A stretch of DNA of 64,000 nucleotides, from positions 157,586,726-157,650,725 of the forward strand of contig NC_088780.1 of NCBI RefSeq assembly GCF_958450345.1. Direction: 5' to 3'. Source of the stretch: Calliphora vicina. Lineage: Eukaryota; Arthropoda; Insecta; Diptera; Calliphoridae. The translations under genes were made by a program, and so were the position numbers. The first letter of the stretch is position 1. Each line of letters starts with the position of its first letter. Below, piece after piece: positions 20,814 to 31,968 of the stretch. Under the pieces are notes generated by a model. It was not told where the DNA came from. It made no database searches and saw only the letters and a list, made by a program, of their open reading frames with translations.

Positions 20814-22459
20814 CACTTGTGGACATTGAATTAAGTCATTTAATGTCTCTGATATTGCAGTTAATAAAATAGCTTGTTTAATAAAAAGTAAACAAAAACA
20901 ACTTCATTTTTATTAAATTTTAAACTTATTCTACTATATTATAACAAAACAAATTCAATTTATTCACTTTTAATTATTTTATGTACTAAATATTGTTTAT
21001 ATCTCTAATTTGGTGTGGACACACAATTAAGTTATTTCAAAATTGTTTGAAAAAATAGCATTAAATTAAAATATTTTAAATTAAATATATTTTTAACAAC
21101 TAATATTTAGTAGGAAATCCTTTCTGGCGAATTACTTCCGCACATCTATTTGGCATTGTTTTTACTAAATCGTTGCTCTGTTGTGGAGTAATATTATTCC
21201 ATTCTTCTTGAATAATATCCCAAAGTGAACGTTGGTTTATGGGCTTTCTGTCCGAAACGGCTCGTTTTATGATCCCCCATAGATTTTCTATGGGGTTTAA
21301 ATCGGGACTTTGTGGTGGCCACTCAAGAACATTTATTAGATTTTCATCTAACCAAGACTTAACGACCCGAGATTTATGTTTCGGGTCGTTATCTTGTTGA
21401 AACGTCCACCCTGGTGGTAAATTTTCAGCATAATCGCCATTAAGGTTATTTTTTAATATGTTCTTATACATTTCACCAGTCATTTTACCCTCTATTTTAA
21501 TTAATGGACCCACACCAGACGAGGAAAAACACCCCCAAACCATCACTGATGACCCACCGTGCTTCACCGTTTTTTTCGTATATTTGGGGTTCAATTCAGC
21601 ATTTATTGGTCGTCGTACATATGGCCTACCATCATTTCCAAACACATTAAATTTAGATTCGTCGCTCCAGACTATCATTTTCCAAAAATTTTAATCTTTA
21701 TTGATATGATTTTTGGCAAACTGCATACGTTTCTTAATATTCATCTTTGACACGTTTGGCTTTCGACGTGCTATGCGACCATGAAGGTTATTTTCGGCCA
21801 ATCGTCTTCTTACAGTTCTTGCCGTAATTTGAACATCATATTTTGATTCCATCAGAGATCTAATTTGAGTGGATGTCAAAAATGGGTCAGCTTTACTCAT
21901 TCTGACCATAATCCGGTCTTCAGCTGCGGTCGTTTTTCGCGGTTGTTTTCTTTTTAAATTGTTAAAAGTTTTATATTTTTTATAATGCGTAATTGCGTTA
22001 ACAATTTTGCCCCGGGATAATCCTAATGTTTGTACCACTTTGGAGATAGAAGCAACATTTTGGAAACAATTCCAAATTATCTCCCTTTCTGCGGGATTAG
22101 TGCTTTTATTTTTACCCATTATTTAGAAAAATCAAACGACGTTATGGGGGAGGGTGCTAAAATATTTAAACTGTCCATTAGATCCATTTTTACAACAATT
22201 TACCTTTTTATTATATCCATTTACCTTTTAAAATTAAAATGACTTAATTAAATGTCCACCTAAATTTTGTTGAGGTTTCAAGAAATGATTGACTATTAAT
22301 GAAGCAAAGCAGTAAAATGACAAAAATTTTTATATTTACAAATAATCCTAACGGAACATTTTTTGCATAAACATTGCAATGTAAATATAAAAAAATAAAC
22401 AAGTTTTTTACACTTAAAAAATAACTTGCATTAATAACTTAATTGCATGTCCACAACTG
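20814..22459 (-). mobile_element. Tc1-B: IR/DR Tc1-like element, nearly intact
   Basis: TIRs CACTTGTGGACATTGAATTA (from 20814) and, as reverse complement, CAGTTGTGGACATGCAATTA (to 22459) are flanked by TA (20812-20813 and 22460-22461). A second copy of the motif sits inside each end: GTGGACACACAATTAAGTTA near 21015 and GTGGACATTTAATTAAGTCA (reverse complement, near 22245). This is an IR/DR layout with about 230-bp terminal repeats. It contains one transposase with a single stop codon. Length 1646 bp. Confidence 0.92.
21100..22119 (-). pseudogene. Tc1-like DD34E transposase with one in-frame stop
   Basis: The frame starts MGKNKSTNPAEREIIWNCFQ at 22119 and would end ...RQKGFPTKY at 21100, 339 codons, the usual Tc1 length. 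A single TAA at 21691-21693 (after KNHINKD) splits it; the next codons read NFWKMIVWSDESKF in the same frame. N-terminal helix-turn-helix segments lie at residues 10-60 and about 75-120, with a KRKQPRKTT linker. The catalytic triad is D153 (WSDESKF), D243 (QQDNDPKH) and E278 (NPIENLW) in joined numbering, 34 residues between the last two. No other defect is visible. The stop lies before all three catalytic residues, so the product is inactive unless the stop is bypassed. Confidence 0.9.
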
Positions 22460-22754
22460 TATGTATACATGTTTATTTACATTGTATATCTCTACAAGTA
22501 TATATATATAACTATTATTGTTATTATTTTAGTTGTTGCTGGGTCATAATCATAAACATACATTACCATTTGACTATATTTTTTATTAGCAGCATAAAAA
22601 CATGTTGGGTCTGGGAAAAATTTAATTTATTGTTTGGTAAGTGATTAAAATTTGCTCATGTCTAAAGTGTTTAAAAAAAATTATTTAAATAAAAGTTGAC
22701 TAAAAATACTTTAAGTTTTCTTTTTCTTCAATATATTATATAATATATATATAT

Positions 22755-23178
22755 TGTTACTTTTTTACCTTTTAAAAACGGTCGTTTATTTCCTCTAAAT
22801 AAATCGGATACTTTTGATTGCAAACAAAAACAGTTTAGTAGTTTAAAATTGTAACAACTCTTTATTTAGAATGTACAACAACAGTTTAAATAGTCACTGT
22901 GTGTTTTTATAAAAATACACGTTTATAATTCACAATAATACACACACTTAAATTACATTTTATCATCTTCCTTCCAGTAGCTTCATGAATGATCTTAACG
23001 GACAAAACTAGAATGTTCGAATTGTTGCCATACTTACAAACAATGCTAATAACTGTGTGCTATCAACCTTGTTGATAAGTAGAACCATCTACTGATGGAT
23101 CTGTTTATAAACATGGTGAATATTGCAAGCAATTGTTACAGACCATTAAATTCAAATTGACAGTGCAATTTCGTAACA
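22755..23178 (-). mobile_element. Solo LTR of an LTR retrotransposon
   Basis: The block begins TGTTACTTTTTTACC and ends TTCGTAACA, giving TG...CA ends with a TGTTAC/GTAACA inverted repeat, flanked by ATAT on both sides (22751-22754 and 23179-23182). On the minus strand it contains AATAAAGAGTTGTTACAATT, a plausible polyadenylation region, which suggests minus orientation. No internal region or second LTR is in the window. Likely Gypsy or BEL class; not resolved. Confidence 0.65.
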
Positions 23179-23182
23179 ATAT

Positions 23183-24217
23183 TTATATCATTTCAATGAT
23201 TATTATTTGGATAATGCTTCAGATAATTTACCAGTTATAAGAAAGAGTTTTTAGAGATTTTCTCTGTTAAATTTCATTTTGTTCACTCATAAAACTCAAA
23301 CTGGGTTATAAAACTTTTAAATATCCGGACCCTATACCACAAATAATGGATTCGACACAGCGTATACTCTTCATGTAGTGTCATTCCCGTGAAAACTAAT
23401 CTTATACTTTTCTCAAGGAAGTACAACCCCTTCTTAATGTTGTGGAATTAATCTTATACCAAAGCGCAAAAATATCGGGGAAATGCTATGGGGTCGAGAC
23501 TATGTTAGACAGCTCCTTCTATTTATTCGTGTAGAAAGGGAACAGAAGGAACCTATACTAATGTATAGAACATATATAGCATTCAAATTCGTCTTTATGC
23601 AAACGACTACCCCAATTGAGTAGAGAACATCTGAGAATTTTGAAAAATTGGACATAAATACCTCTTTTTATTGGATTAGTGGCATTAGTGGAAATTGCTA
23701 TTTTATTATGTATAGAAGAGATCGAATTTCACATTTTATTCATCGTACAATTATTAGTAAAAATTATTTTCACAATAAAATATCTACCACAATTTAAGAC
23801 ACTTAAGATAAAAGCCAATTGTAATACAAGAAATACAAGTATAAAGCGGTGGAATATCAAAACAACAAGAGAAAACTCAAATCTTGTGTTAAAATATATT
23901 CGCTCGGTAGCATTTACTAATGTTAGTTCGTCAAGTTTCTCCAACCCTGCCTGTTCTTATTTATTTGCAAATAAAATATCTAAATTTGTACTGCATACTT
24001 AGGGGCTTTTTTTATTACAGACTGGACTCAAAAAAGCCGGTTTTAGCCGTATTTTTTTAATTTTTTTTCTTTACAAACCACCTCCTGAAAATTTCGAATC
24101 GAATAAAAAAAAATCAGCCAAATCGCTCCAGCCGTACTCACGTGATGACATTACATACATGGACCATTTCATTTTTATATATATAGATATAAATTGTTTA
24201 AAATGACTAGAGATAAT
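23183..24217. other. Unassigned stretch
   Basis: About 1 kb with no recognised repeat end. A 107-codon open frame at 23679-24002 (plus) has no domain I recognise and is most likely chance. Near 24110 there is an AAATCGCTCCAGCCGTACTC segment of unknown origin. Confidence 0.4.
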
Positions 24218-24390
24218 TAGTCCTAGGGTCACTGAATGGAACTGTGGTAGTGGGATATCTGAAATAATTTTGGGATTCCAATAAATTTGAGTTTTGTGAA
24301 AAAATAAAAACAAAAACTCAAATTTATTGGAATCCCAAAATTATTTCAGATATCCCACTACCACAGTTCCATTCAGTGACCCTAGGACTA
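24218..24390. repeat. Perfect 78-bp inverted repeat with 17-base loop
   Basis: The left arm 24218-24295 starts TAGTCCTAGGGTCACTGAAT; the right arm 24313-24390 is its exact reverse complement. No clear target duplication flanks it. A weakly similar sequence (TTTAATTGGAATCCTGATAT) lies just downstream at 24480-24500, so the hairpin may come from an inverted duplication of a local or repeated sequence. A transcript crossing it would form a long perfect double strand. Confidence 0.85.
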
Positions 24391-26151
24391 CCATAGCTAT
24401 ATAGTGTCATATCCGAGCCCTTTTCCTAATTTCCATAATGGCCAAAAATCCTCTCCAGATTTATTTTTTCAAAAAAGTCAATTTAATTGGAATCCTGATA
24501 TTACGATGGGTTCAAATATCCATCTATTATTTCAGATGGATAGTTTTTTTTTTAATTTTTTCCATTTTTTTTCTTATTATGAAATTATTTCAGATATTGT
24601 AGGTATAAATTTGATTATTATAATTCAAGTATTATGACTGTTATGTGATTAACAGTGCTCTGTTAACTGCAAAATGGGCTGAGCTAAAATATATGGTTTA
24701 GGTCTGTGCTAAATAAATTTAAATTTATCTTCACACACAGTAAAAGTATACTAATGCTAGATGATTTGAGTTTATGTTTAAAGAGAAATAAGAAATGGAT
24801 TTATTAGAGTTAATTGTATTAGACTACTACAGGAGAACTAATTTAAACTAGGGGCTAACATGTAACGAGACAATTTAGACTGTTCTCAGCAGTTGACTCA
24901 TTCTGAGGAAACGTGCGTGTTAATAACATAGAGACAGTCCTTTTTAAGGGAAAGTAATACAGCAATTGAATTGAGTGGTGAATATAGTAGCTAGTGCTTA
25001 AGCAGAAATATTATTAAATTTACGAAAAAAGAAATAGTACGGGTGAAATGGGAATAAAACATGAAAACGGACTACTCTTCAGATTACAAAGGGACACAAA
25101 GTGACAATTAAATCTTCAAAAGATTACTTCTGGTGGGAAAATTTACTACATATTTTATAATGTACTGTACAAACTAATTTTTAGAGTGACTAAAATCTAG
25201 ATTATTTGAGATATCAAAGTGACTTCATGCTAGATTACAAGGGATATATAAAGTAATCAATGGACTCCCCTTTATATTACAAAGACCAAATATGTGTCTT
25301 TGTAATATAGAGAAAAAGAGACTGTCTAAAACGTTTACTTTGGATACTTTTAAAACAGCTGGAACTATATTAAAAAAAAACTATTAAAATAATTTTGTTG
25401 TAACATGTTAATATTTGCATAAAAATTTCCTTTATAAAATATCAAAAGACTCACCCTTAAAACTTAATCAGTTTGAAACATAAATTGATTATGTTGCAAT
25501 ATGTCGCTCACTTAACTTCCAACATTTATACTTGGAAGCATATTTTTTTTTCTGATACCTTTTTAACATGAAAAACTCAATCTATGTTTATAATAATAAC
25601 AAAAATATAAAAAATAATGAAAAAAACAGGACTCTCAGCAAAAAGGACACTTGCAAAAAACACAATATTTGCTGTTTTTAATAAATTTTTATATATTGTT
25701 AACATTTTAACTATTTGTACGCATGGATAAACATTTGCCAAAAATAAAGCAAAACAAAGTGTATTTATAATAAAAAATATTTTTAAACGAACCTACCTCA
25801 ACTGTTAAACTTAAACTAACATGTGATGACAGCAACATGACATCTCTAAAGGGATTGTTTTTACAATATTTTCCTGGTTGTTTTTATGTTTTTTTTTTTT
25901 TTATTTATCTCACATTTTTTGTTTCTTTACTATATTGCCATTTCGTGTTGTTGTTAAACAGTTTACAAACTACAATTGTTGATATAAGAACAAATATTTA
26001 TGGCCAAATATGCATATTTATAAACACACTAACGTTGCCCTTAATTTGCTCGTTTTCGCTGCAAAATCGCATAACGTTTAGAGGTTGCATCACATTTTAT
26101 TTGAAATTTTAAATTTTGGTCGAAATTAGCGATATTTTTAAAAAAATTTAA
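24391..26151. other. Unassigned stretch with weak repeated motifs
   Basis: No gene was recognised. Between about 24900 and 25330, motifs such as GTGACTTCATGCTAGATTAC and GGGATATATAAAGTAATCAA resemble sequence at 30840-30945 (CACTAGATTACCTGGGATGT). The remainder is AT-rich. Confidence 0.4.
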
Positions 26152-26982
26152 AAACAAGTAAGAAAGTGTGGACGGTCAAGCAAGACCCTACACTAAGTAA
26201 ATGAGCAAAAATATTTTTCTATTAAAATTTCAATAATTTATATTCGTGAGTGATTCTCGAAAGTGGGCCTCATATGGGAGCTATGACCAATTATGGACAG
26301 ATCACCATGAAATTAGGTCGTTTGATTTATGTCTGTGTGTATACCAATATTATTAAGAGATTTATGCATGTTAAAGTGATTTTCGGAAGCTGATCTATAT
26401 GGAAGCTATGACTAATTATGGAGCGATCGTAACAAAATTTGGTGACATGAATTTCGTATATATAAAACTTATTTGGAGCGATAGTTTTGTAGATTCATAT
26501 ATAAATTAAACATTTATGACCGATAAAGTTAAATTTCGGGAGGACATTTGTATGGGCGCTAGGTGAAATAATGGACCGATTTTAGAGCCAGTTTCAATAG
26601 GATTCGATTTGAAATATCTTGAAAATTGAGACCTGTACTTTGCGCACAAAGTTTACATGGACATCGTTTAATCGACCTTGAAAGTGATTCTAAGTCAATC
26701 AATACACAGAGAAAACAGATCCGTGATAGCAACCGAATTTGTTGCTAATCGAATGATTCTACCTTAGTGATCGAATTTTGGCTACAGAATTTTGGAAAGG
26801 GTAACAAAAGTTTGGTTGCTTCAACCGAAATTCTTCTTTATCAACTGACTTTCTGTTGATAGAACAGAAAAATTCGATGTGTGCAACCGAATCATTTGTT
26901 TGGCAACAAGTTTGGTTCCTATCACGAATCAGTTTTCTCTGTGTATACTTTTGAGGTGGGGTGTTAGACTAATATTTTAGGG
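26152..26982 (-). mobile_element. HelB copy 1, inverted, with MITE-S inside
   Basis: Reverse HelB begins with AAAACAAGTAAGAAAGTGTG (complement of the family end) and GGACGGTCAAGCAAGACC (degraded terminal hairpin). It continues through GGAGCTATGACCAATTATGG and AAATTTCGGGAGGACATTTG, reaches AAAGTGATTCTAAGTCAATC, and after the MITE resumes with GGTGTTAGACTAATATTTTA. The 5' terminus (CCCTACACCACCATAGTGG) is missing. Confidence 0.8.
26705..26943. mobile_element. MITE-S copy 1, foldback, TA duplication
   Basis: Ends CACAGAGAAAACAGATCCGT and, inverted, TCAGTTTTCTCTGTG are flanked by TA on each side. Most of the element is an imperfect palindrome, with arms containing GATAGCAACCGAATTTGTTG. It is 239 bp and sits inside HelB copy 1, so it is younger than that copy. 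The TA duplication points to a Tc1/mariner-type MITE. Confidence 0.88.
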
Positions 26983-28737
26983 CCAACCTAATAAACATAC
27001 ATTTATATGTTTAATGTTTTACGAGCATGTATGCGTTTATATTTTATTATTTCCTGTATGTTTGTTGTGTATACTTTAAATGGTAAAAAATTATCTTTAT
27101 TAAGAAAAAAATTTATAGGACAAATGAAATTTTTGCTGCTGCTGTGTATGTCATTCTCTGTTGTAAAACTTAATTGTAATTTGATTTACAATTTTTTCTA
27201 CCATTTTTGTTTTTACCTTTCAAACATGGAAAAAAAATGCAACAATTATGCTAGGAATATTAAAAGTAAATAAAAAAGGGGTGACCCAAATTTAAAATGA
27301 AAATAATTTAAATAAAAAAAATAAAAATCCCTCAAAATTAATCAAATATTTGCTATGGAAAATTTAGGAAAAAGAGCTTTTGAATGAATCTTATTTTCAG
27401 CTCTTTAATAGTAAATACTATGCTTTGGAAGTTATTAAAATTAAAAATTTGATCTCTTAAGAAGATCAGTGAATTCGTACTATCGAAAATCTATAGCTAG
27501 GAATCCGACCAAGGGCAAACTATATTGCTTTATGGGTTTAATTTTTGTGCTTGTTGTAAATAATTATATACTTGTAGATGTAATGTAGACTAAGAATATG
27601 AATTAAATCATTTATAAAATTTACTAAAAGACATATGTGTTTCTTGAGCCTTCGTTATCTGAAACTCCCTCATAAATATGTTTCAGTTATTATAGCCTTT
27701 ATTTTATTTCCATAATATAATTTCCTTATTTAACTCTATTAATGTTTCTATTATGAAATCCCAACTATACAATTCGTTTTTATAACCCACTGTTCTATAT
27801 TATTCGTATTTAAATACTATTCTATAAGCATACATACAATTATGAACATTAAAGCAAATAAAAATAGCAGCTAAATACATCAATAAAACTATATTACTTT
27901 CTAATGACCATTTGGAGTCACTTCCATAGTCATTAAGGATATAATAAAAATTCAGCTACCAATAAAATATAATTTTGCCATTGATTTGCTAATACTTTTG
28001 AGTTTAAAACAAAAAAACAATCAAACAAATATGCTCAACATTTAGAAAAACATTCGCTCCTCACTAATTCTGTCATCAAGGTCTAATTGAAGAAGTACAT
28101 TTTGATTAAATGTAAGAGTTTGCTAGTAATTGAATTCTTAAACAAATTTTTGTTGAACATTCAAGTTGAAAGCAAGTGTAATTCAAGCCTAGAATTATAT
28201 TCAATTATAGTTGTATTACACTTTATATCCATAGCATTCTTCAGTAAAAAGGTAACATAAATTCAAGCCATGTGTTTTTTGTTTGAAAAATATTAAAATT
28301 TTTCAAGTCTAAAACTTAGTAATTATATTAGAATTCAAGTCAAATTCCAACAAAACGTTCAAGTGCTTGAATTTTTGGAGCTTTAGTGCTTTAGTTTTTG
28401 TACATTGATAGTCTTAGTTTAATTGTTTTGGAACCTTTCACGGTTAGCTAGGAATGTTGTTAACAGTTGCATTGTAACAAACATGTTATCCCAGCAGTTC
28501 TAGGAGACAGTCTCGAACTAGTGATTTTATCCATCATTTAGGGTGAGAATTAGTTACTTCAATAGCTACGTGACTAGTTATTTTAACACGTATATGTCCT
28601 AAACAGGGTCCAATTGACCCATTTTGATTGCAATGAGACTGTCCGATAGCTGGTTCAAAGTAGTCAACACATTAGATTCACATACTGGTTTCATTTACTA
28701 GTTACCTAACTGGTTACTTGATCAGCTACATAAATAG
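26983..28737. other. Gene-free AT-rich stretch
   Basis: No exon, TIR or retrotransposon motif was recognised. An 88-codon open frame at 27007-27273 (plus) is hydrophobic and low-complexity and is probably chance. Confidence 0.45.
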
Positions 28738-29371
28738 TTTTTATACCCTACACCACCATAGTGGGTGGGGTTATGCGTTTGTGCAGATGTTTGTAACGCC
28801 CAAAAATATTAGTCTAACACCCACCTAAAAGTATACCGATTGACTTAGAATCACTTTCTGAGTCGATTAATCGATGTCCGTCTGTCTGGCTGGCTGTCCA
28901 TGTAAACCTTGTGCGGAGAGTACAGGTCACAATTTTGAAGATATTTCGATATTTCACATAGCCCCCATACAAACGTCCTTCCGAAATTGGACTTTATAGG
29001 TCACTAGCTAAAACCCTGGTTATTTTTTATCGTGACGATTTATCATTACGAAAAACGATAACCAGATATTGAGAAAATGGGGGTTAGTCTATCTGAAATT
29101 AGTTTCTGTTCATGTGAAAAACATGGATTTTCTAGATTTAGTCCACAAATTTGCAAAGACTGACCTTGATTTTGCAAATTGTCATTGCAAATACTAAGCA
29201 AATAGGAAACTGCTATCGAATAAAATCAAATGGCATTTCCGAAGTTATAATTCGGTCGCTCCGATTAGAGGTCGCTCCGATTAAATTGTTCATTAATTGC
29301 CTTACTGTAAGTCGAGTGCCACTACAAATACGCAAACATCATACATACAAACAAACACACATTGACTTTTA

Positions 29372-29443
29372 TATATGGGGCATTTCACGTCAAGTGAACC
29401 AACTTTTGAAATCGATGTCTTCCGATCGCGATGAAATTTATAA
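29372..29443 (+). repeat. TIR-C end fragment
   Basis: ATATGGGGCATTTCACGTCA, AGTGAACCAACTTT and AATCGATGTCTTCCGATCGC reproduce the end of TIR-C seen at 4083 (reverse) and 32767. The rest of the element is absent. Confidence 0.7.
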
Positions 29444-29491
29444 ATACATTTGAAACCCTTATATATATATATATAAGGGTTTCAAATGTAT
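29444..29491. repeat. Perfect 48-bp palindrome around a TA repeat
   Basis: The arm ATACATTTGAAACCCT is followed by sixteen bases of alternating T and A and then the exact complement AGGGTTTCAAATGTAT. There is no spacer outside the TA run. Confidence 0.9.
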
Positions 29492-30562
29492 ACAAATTTT
29501 AATATTTTCTTAATATTGTTGGTAGTCCGCGCACTTCTGCACTAAAAATTAATATTGATAGCTGCTATAGCTTTCCCTATATATAATTTGTCATTATATC
29601 TAGGGAAGGTGCCACGCCCACTTTTGCTAGTTTGCCCATTTTTGGCCTAAATATGTAATTCATACAAAGTTTGATTGCTTTACATATCAAAATTATACAC
29701 ATAGATATGATTTTTAGTATTTAGTTTGTATGGGATGTGCCACGCCCACTATTGATAGTCCGCCCATTCTTGTCCTAACTATTAATATTGATGATAGAAT
29801 AACCGTGCAAAATGTATGGACTCTATCTCTTATTTAGTATCACATATAATAGATTTTAATTATCATCATATGGGAGGTGCCACGCCCTCTGTGGCTTCTA
29901 CTCCCATTTTGGCCTTAAATATTTATACAAACGGTGGTATTGTTCATGCAAAATTTTAGGACTATAGCTATTATAGTTTCCAAAATATTTGATATTTAAA
30001 ATTAACTTTGTATGGGAGGTACCACGCCCACTTGAAAATTCAAAACAAAAAAATATCCTATTGTTCCTTCCAGATATCGAAAAACATACAGTCAAAATTT
30101 CAAGCAAATCTGGTTAGCCGTCTATAGACGTCAAACCAACAAATATACATATAAACACACATTCACTTTTATATATATAGATACATGTTTATATGTATCT
30201 CAACAAATTCCGCTCCAAATAAATTTTATATATACAAAATTCATGTCACCAAATTTTGTTTCGATCGGTCCATAATTAGTCATAGCTTCCGAAAATCACT
30301 TTAACGTGCATAAATCGCTTAAAAATGTTGGTATACACATAAAATTCAACATAGTTAACTTTAATATAGACATAAATCACACGACTTAATTTCATGGTGA
30401 TCGGTCCATAATTGGTCATAGCTCCCATATAAGGCCCACTTCCGAAAATCACTCAAAAATATTAATTATTGAAATTTTAAAAGAAAAATGTTTTTGTTCT
30501 TTTACTTAGTGTAGGGTATTATATGGTCGGGCTAGACTGACCATACTTTCTTACTTGTTTTA

Positions 30563-31966
30563 TCTTGTACTGGTGCTAATTTACCACAAACAGTCATATC
30601 ACAGATAGCCCAACAAATGATTGGTTATAAACAAAGCTTCCTAAAATAACTACTTTTTAAAATGCAGTACAAAATAAACATTTAAAGTAACTCCACTATA
30701 GGTTACTAAGAGACACTAAAGTGACTATTGATTTCACAATATGTTCCATGCAATATCAGTATACTTAAGTAAAAATACAAATAAACTGTATGAGAATTAT
30801 ATCAACACAATTTGTAGAAAACCAGATTCTACGTATTACACACAAAACGTTTAAAATGACTACACCCTAGATTACTTAGAGACACTTAAGTGACAATTGT
30901 CTTTACACTAGATTACCTGGGATGTATAAAGAAACCAATTGTCTTCACTCTGCACTGCAAATAGCACATACGTGTCAAATGATAAATTAACATATTTTGA
31001 TACTTCTAATACAGTTCTATTGAGCATCTTCCTATACAACTAGAAAAATTTCTTATGTGTCATAAGAAAATAGTTTTGAAAAAACAAATTGTACTAAATT
31101 TTCGAACCAAAGCTTCAAATACATACATATATCATGAAAAGTCCTGGTGCGGTTGCCTGATTTTTATTTATCAACAAATTCATAAGCAAAATTTTGTGTC
31201 AGAAAATAAAATGCCACAGCAATTGTATTTGTTATTTTACTAGTCACAATTTTTTAATTTTTTTTTTTAGTAGCCTTGAATTACTTACCAGATCAGTCTT
31301 CCTCAGAGCATTAGAAAATGAATGGTACTGTATGAAGTAAGAATTAACCGTTGGAGACCAGAGTTTACTATTTCTCTTCCTAGTAATATGAAATTAGTAA
31401 AGTAATAGTCGCTGAGACAGTGTTACTTTTTCCCATTTATACACTTGGAGATTTATTGTAATGCATGTTAGGACAAAACCACACACAAAAAAAACTTATA
31501 AACCTACTTTAAGTGTGCTATTTATTTTATTAATACTGTTGCCTACATCAATCCAGCATGTAGTAAAGATTTTATAATGGTAGTTGCTATTTGTTTACCT
31601 TTAGCAAAATTAAAAGAACAGCAGCAGTAACAAGGAAATAACAAAACTTGGTTAGTAGTGTTGTTGTTATTTTAATATCATTATTTCGTTTGTTTCTTTC
31701 TCTTTTTCTCCATTACCGAGCTTTTAAAATAAAATAACAATGTCCCTTATTTCTCTCATAAATTGTGCATTTATTTCATTTTGTTCATTTGTTTTTTGTG
31801 TTGTTGTTGTAGTTCTTGCTATTGTGTATTACTCTTTTTCAACGGTATTTGTATGTATTTGCCCGAGTTTTTATAATATTAGTGTTTGTGTTGTTGTTTT
31901 TGTTGTTTCCTCCTGTACATGTAGTTCCTTAAACAATGTTGTTATTGTAGTTTTTAACATGAACAT
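30563..31966. other. Unassigned AT-rich stretch
   Basis: No gene was recognised. Repeated phrases (GAGACACTTAAGTGACAATT near 30890 and GAGACACTAAAGTGACTATT near 30710) suggest an old, diverged repeat shared with 24900-25330. Microsatellite-like TTG/GTT sequence lies near 31660 and 31800-31950. Confidence 0.4.
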
Positions 31967-31968
31967 TA

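Larger units (their letters stand above)
29003..30190. repeat. Repeat insert within HelB copy 2, with four GCCACGCCCwC motifs
   Basis: GCCACGCCC(A/T)C occurs near 29611, 29742, 29880 and 30021, each about 130-140 bases apart and followed by a GTT/TTG-CCCATT-like phrase, which indicates a diverged tandem repeat. Near both 29340 and 30150 there is a similar ACACACATT(G/C)ACTTTTATATAT phrase. I recall similar GGCGTGGCA-rich segments inside fly Helentron-like repeats; this is memory-based. No coding capacity. Confidence 0.55.
28738..30562 (+). mobile_element. HelB copy 2 with a large internal insert
   Basis: It starts TTTTATACCCTACACCACCA and follows HelB to CCGAAATTGGACTTTATAGG near 29000. HelB resumes near 30195 with CAACAAATTCCGCTCCAAAT and ends GTGTAGGGTATTATATGGTC, a GGGCTAGACTGACC hairpin and CTTTCTTACTTGTTTT. 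About 1.2 kb of other repeats separates the halves. Confidence 0.8.

Noticed and set aside
23679..24002. 107-codon open frame
   Set aside because: No domain, no splice or promoter context and biased composition; consistent with chance in AT-rich DNA.
27007..27273. 88-codon hydrophobic open frame that looks like membrane segments
   Set aside because: Hydrophobicity arises from T-rich sequence; no support as a gene.
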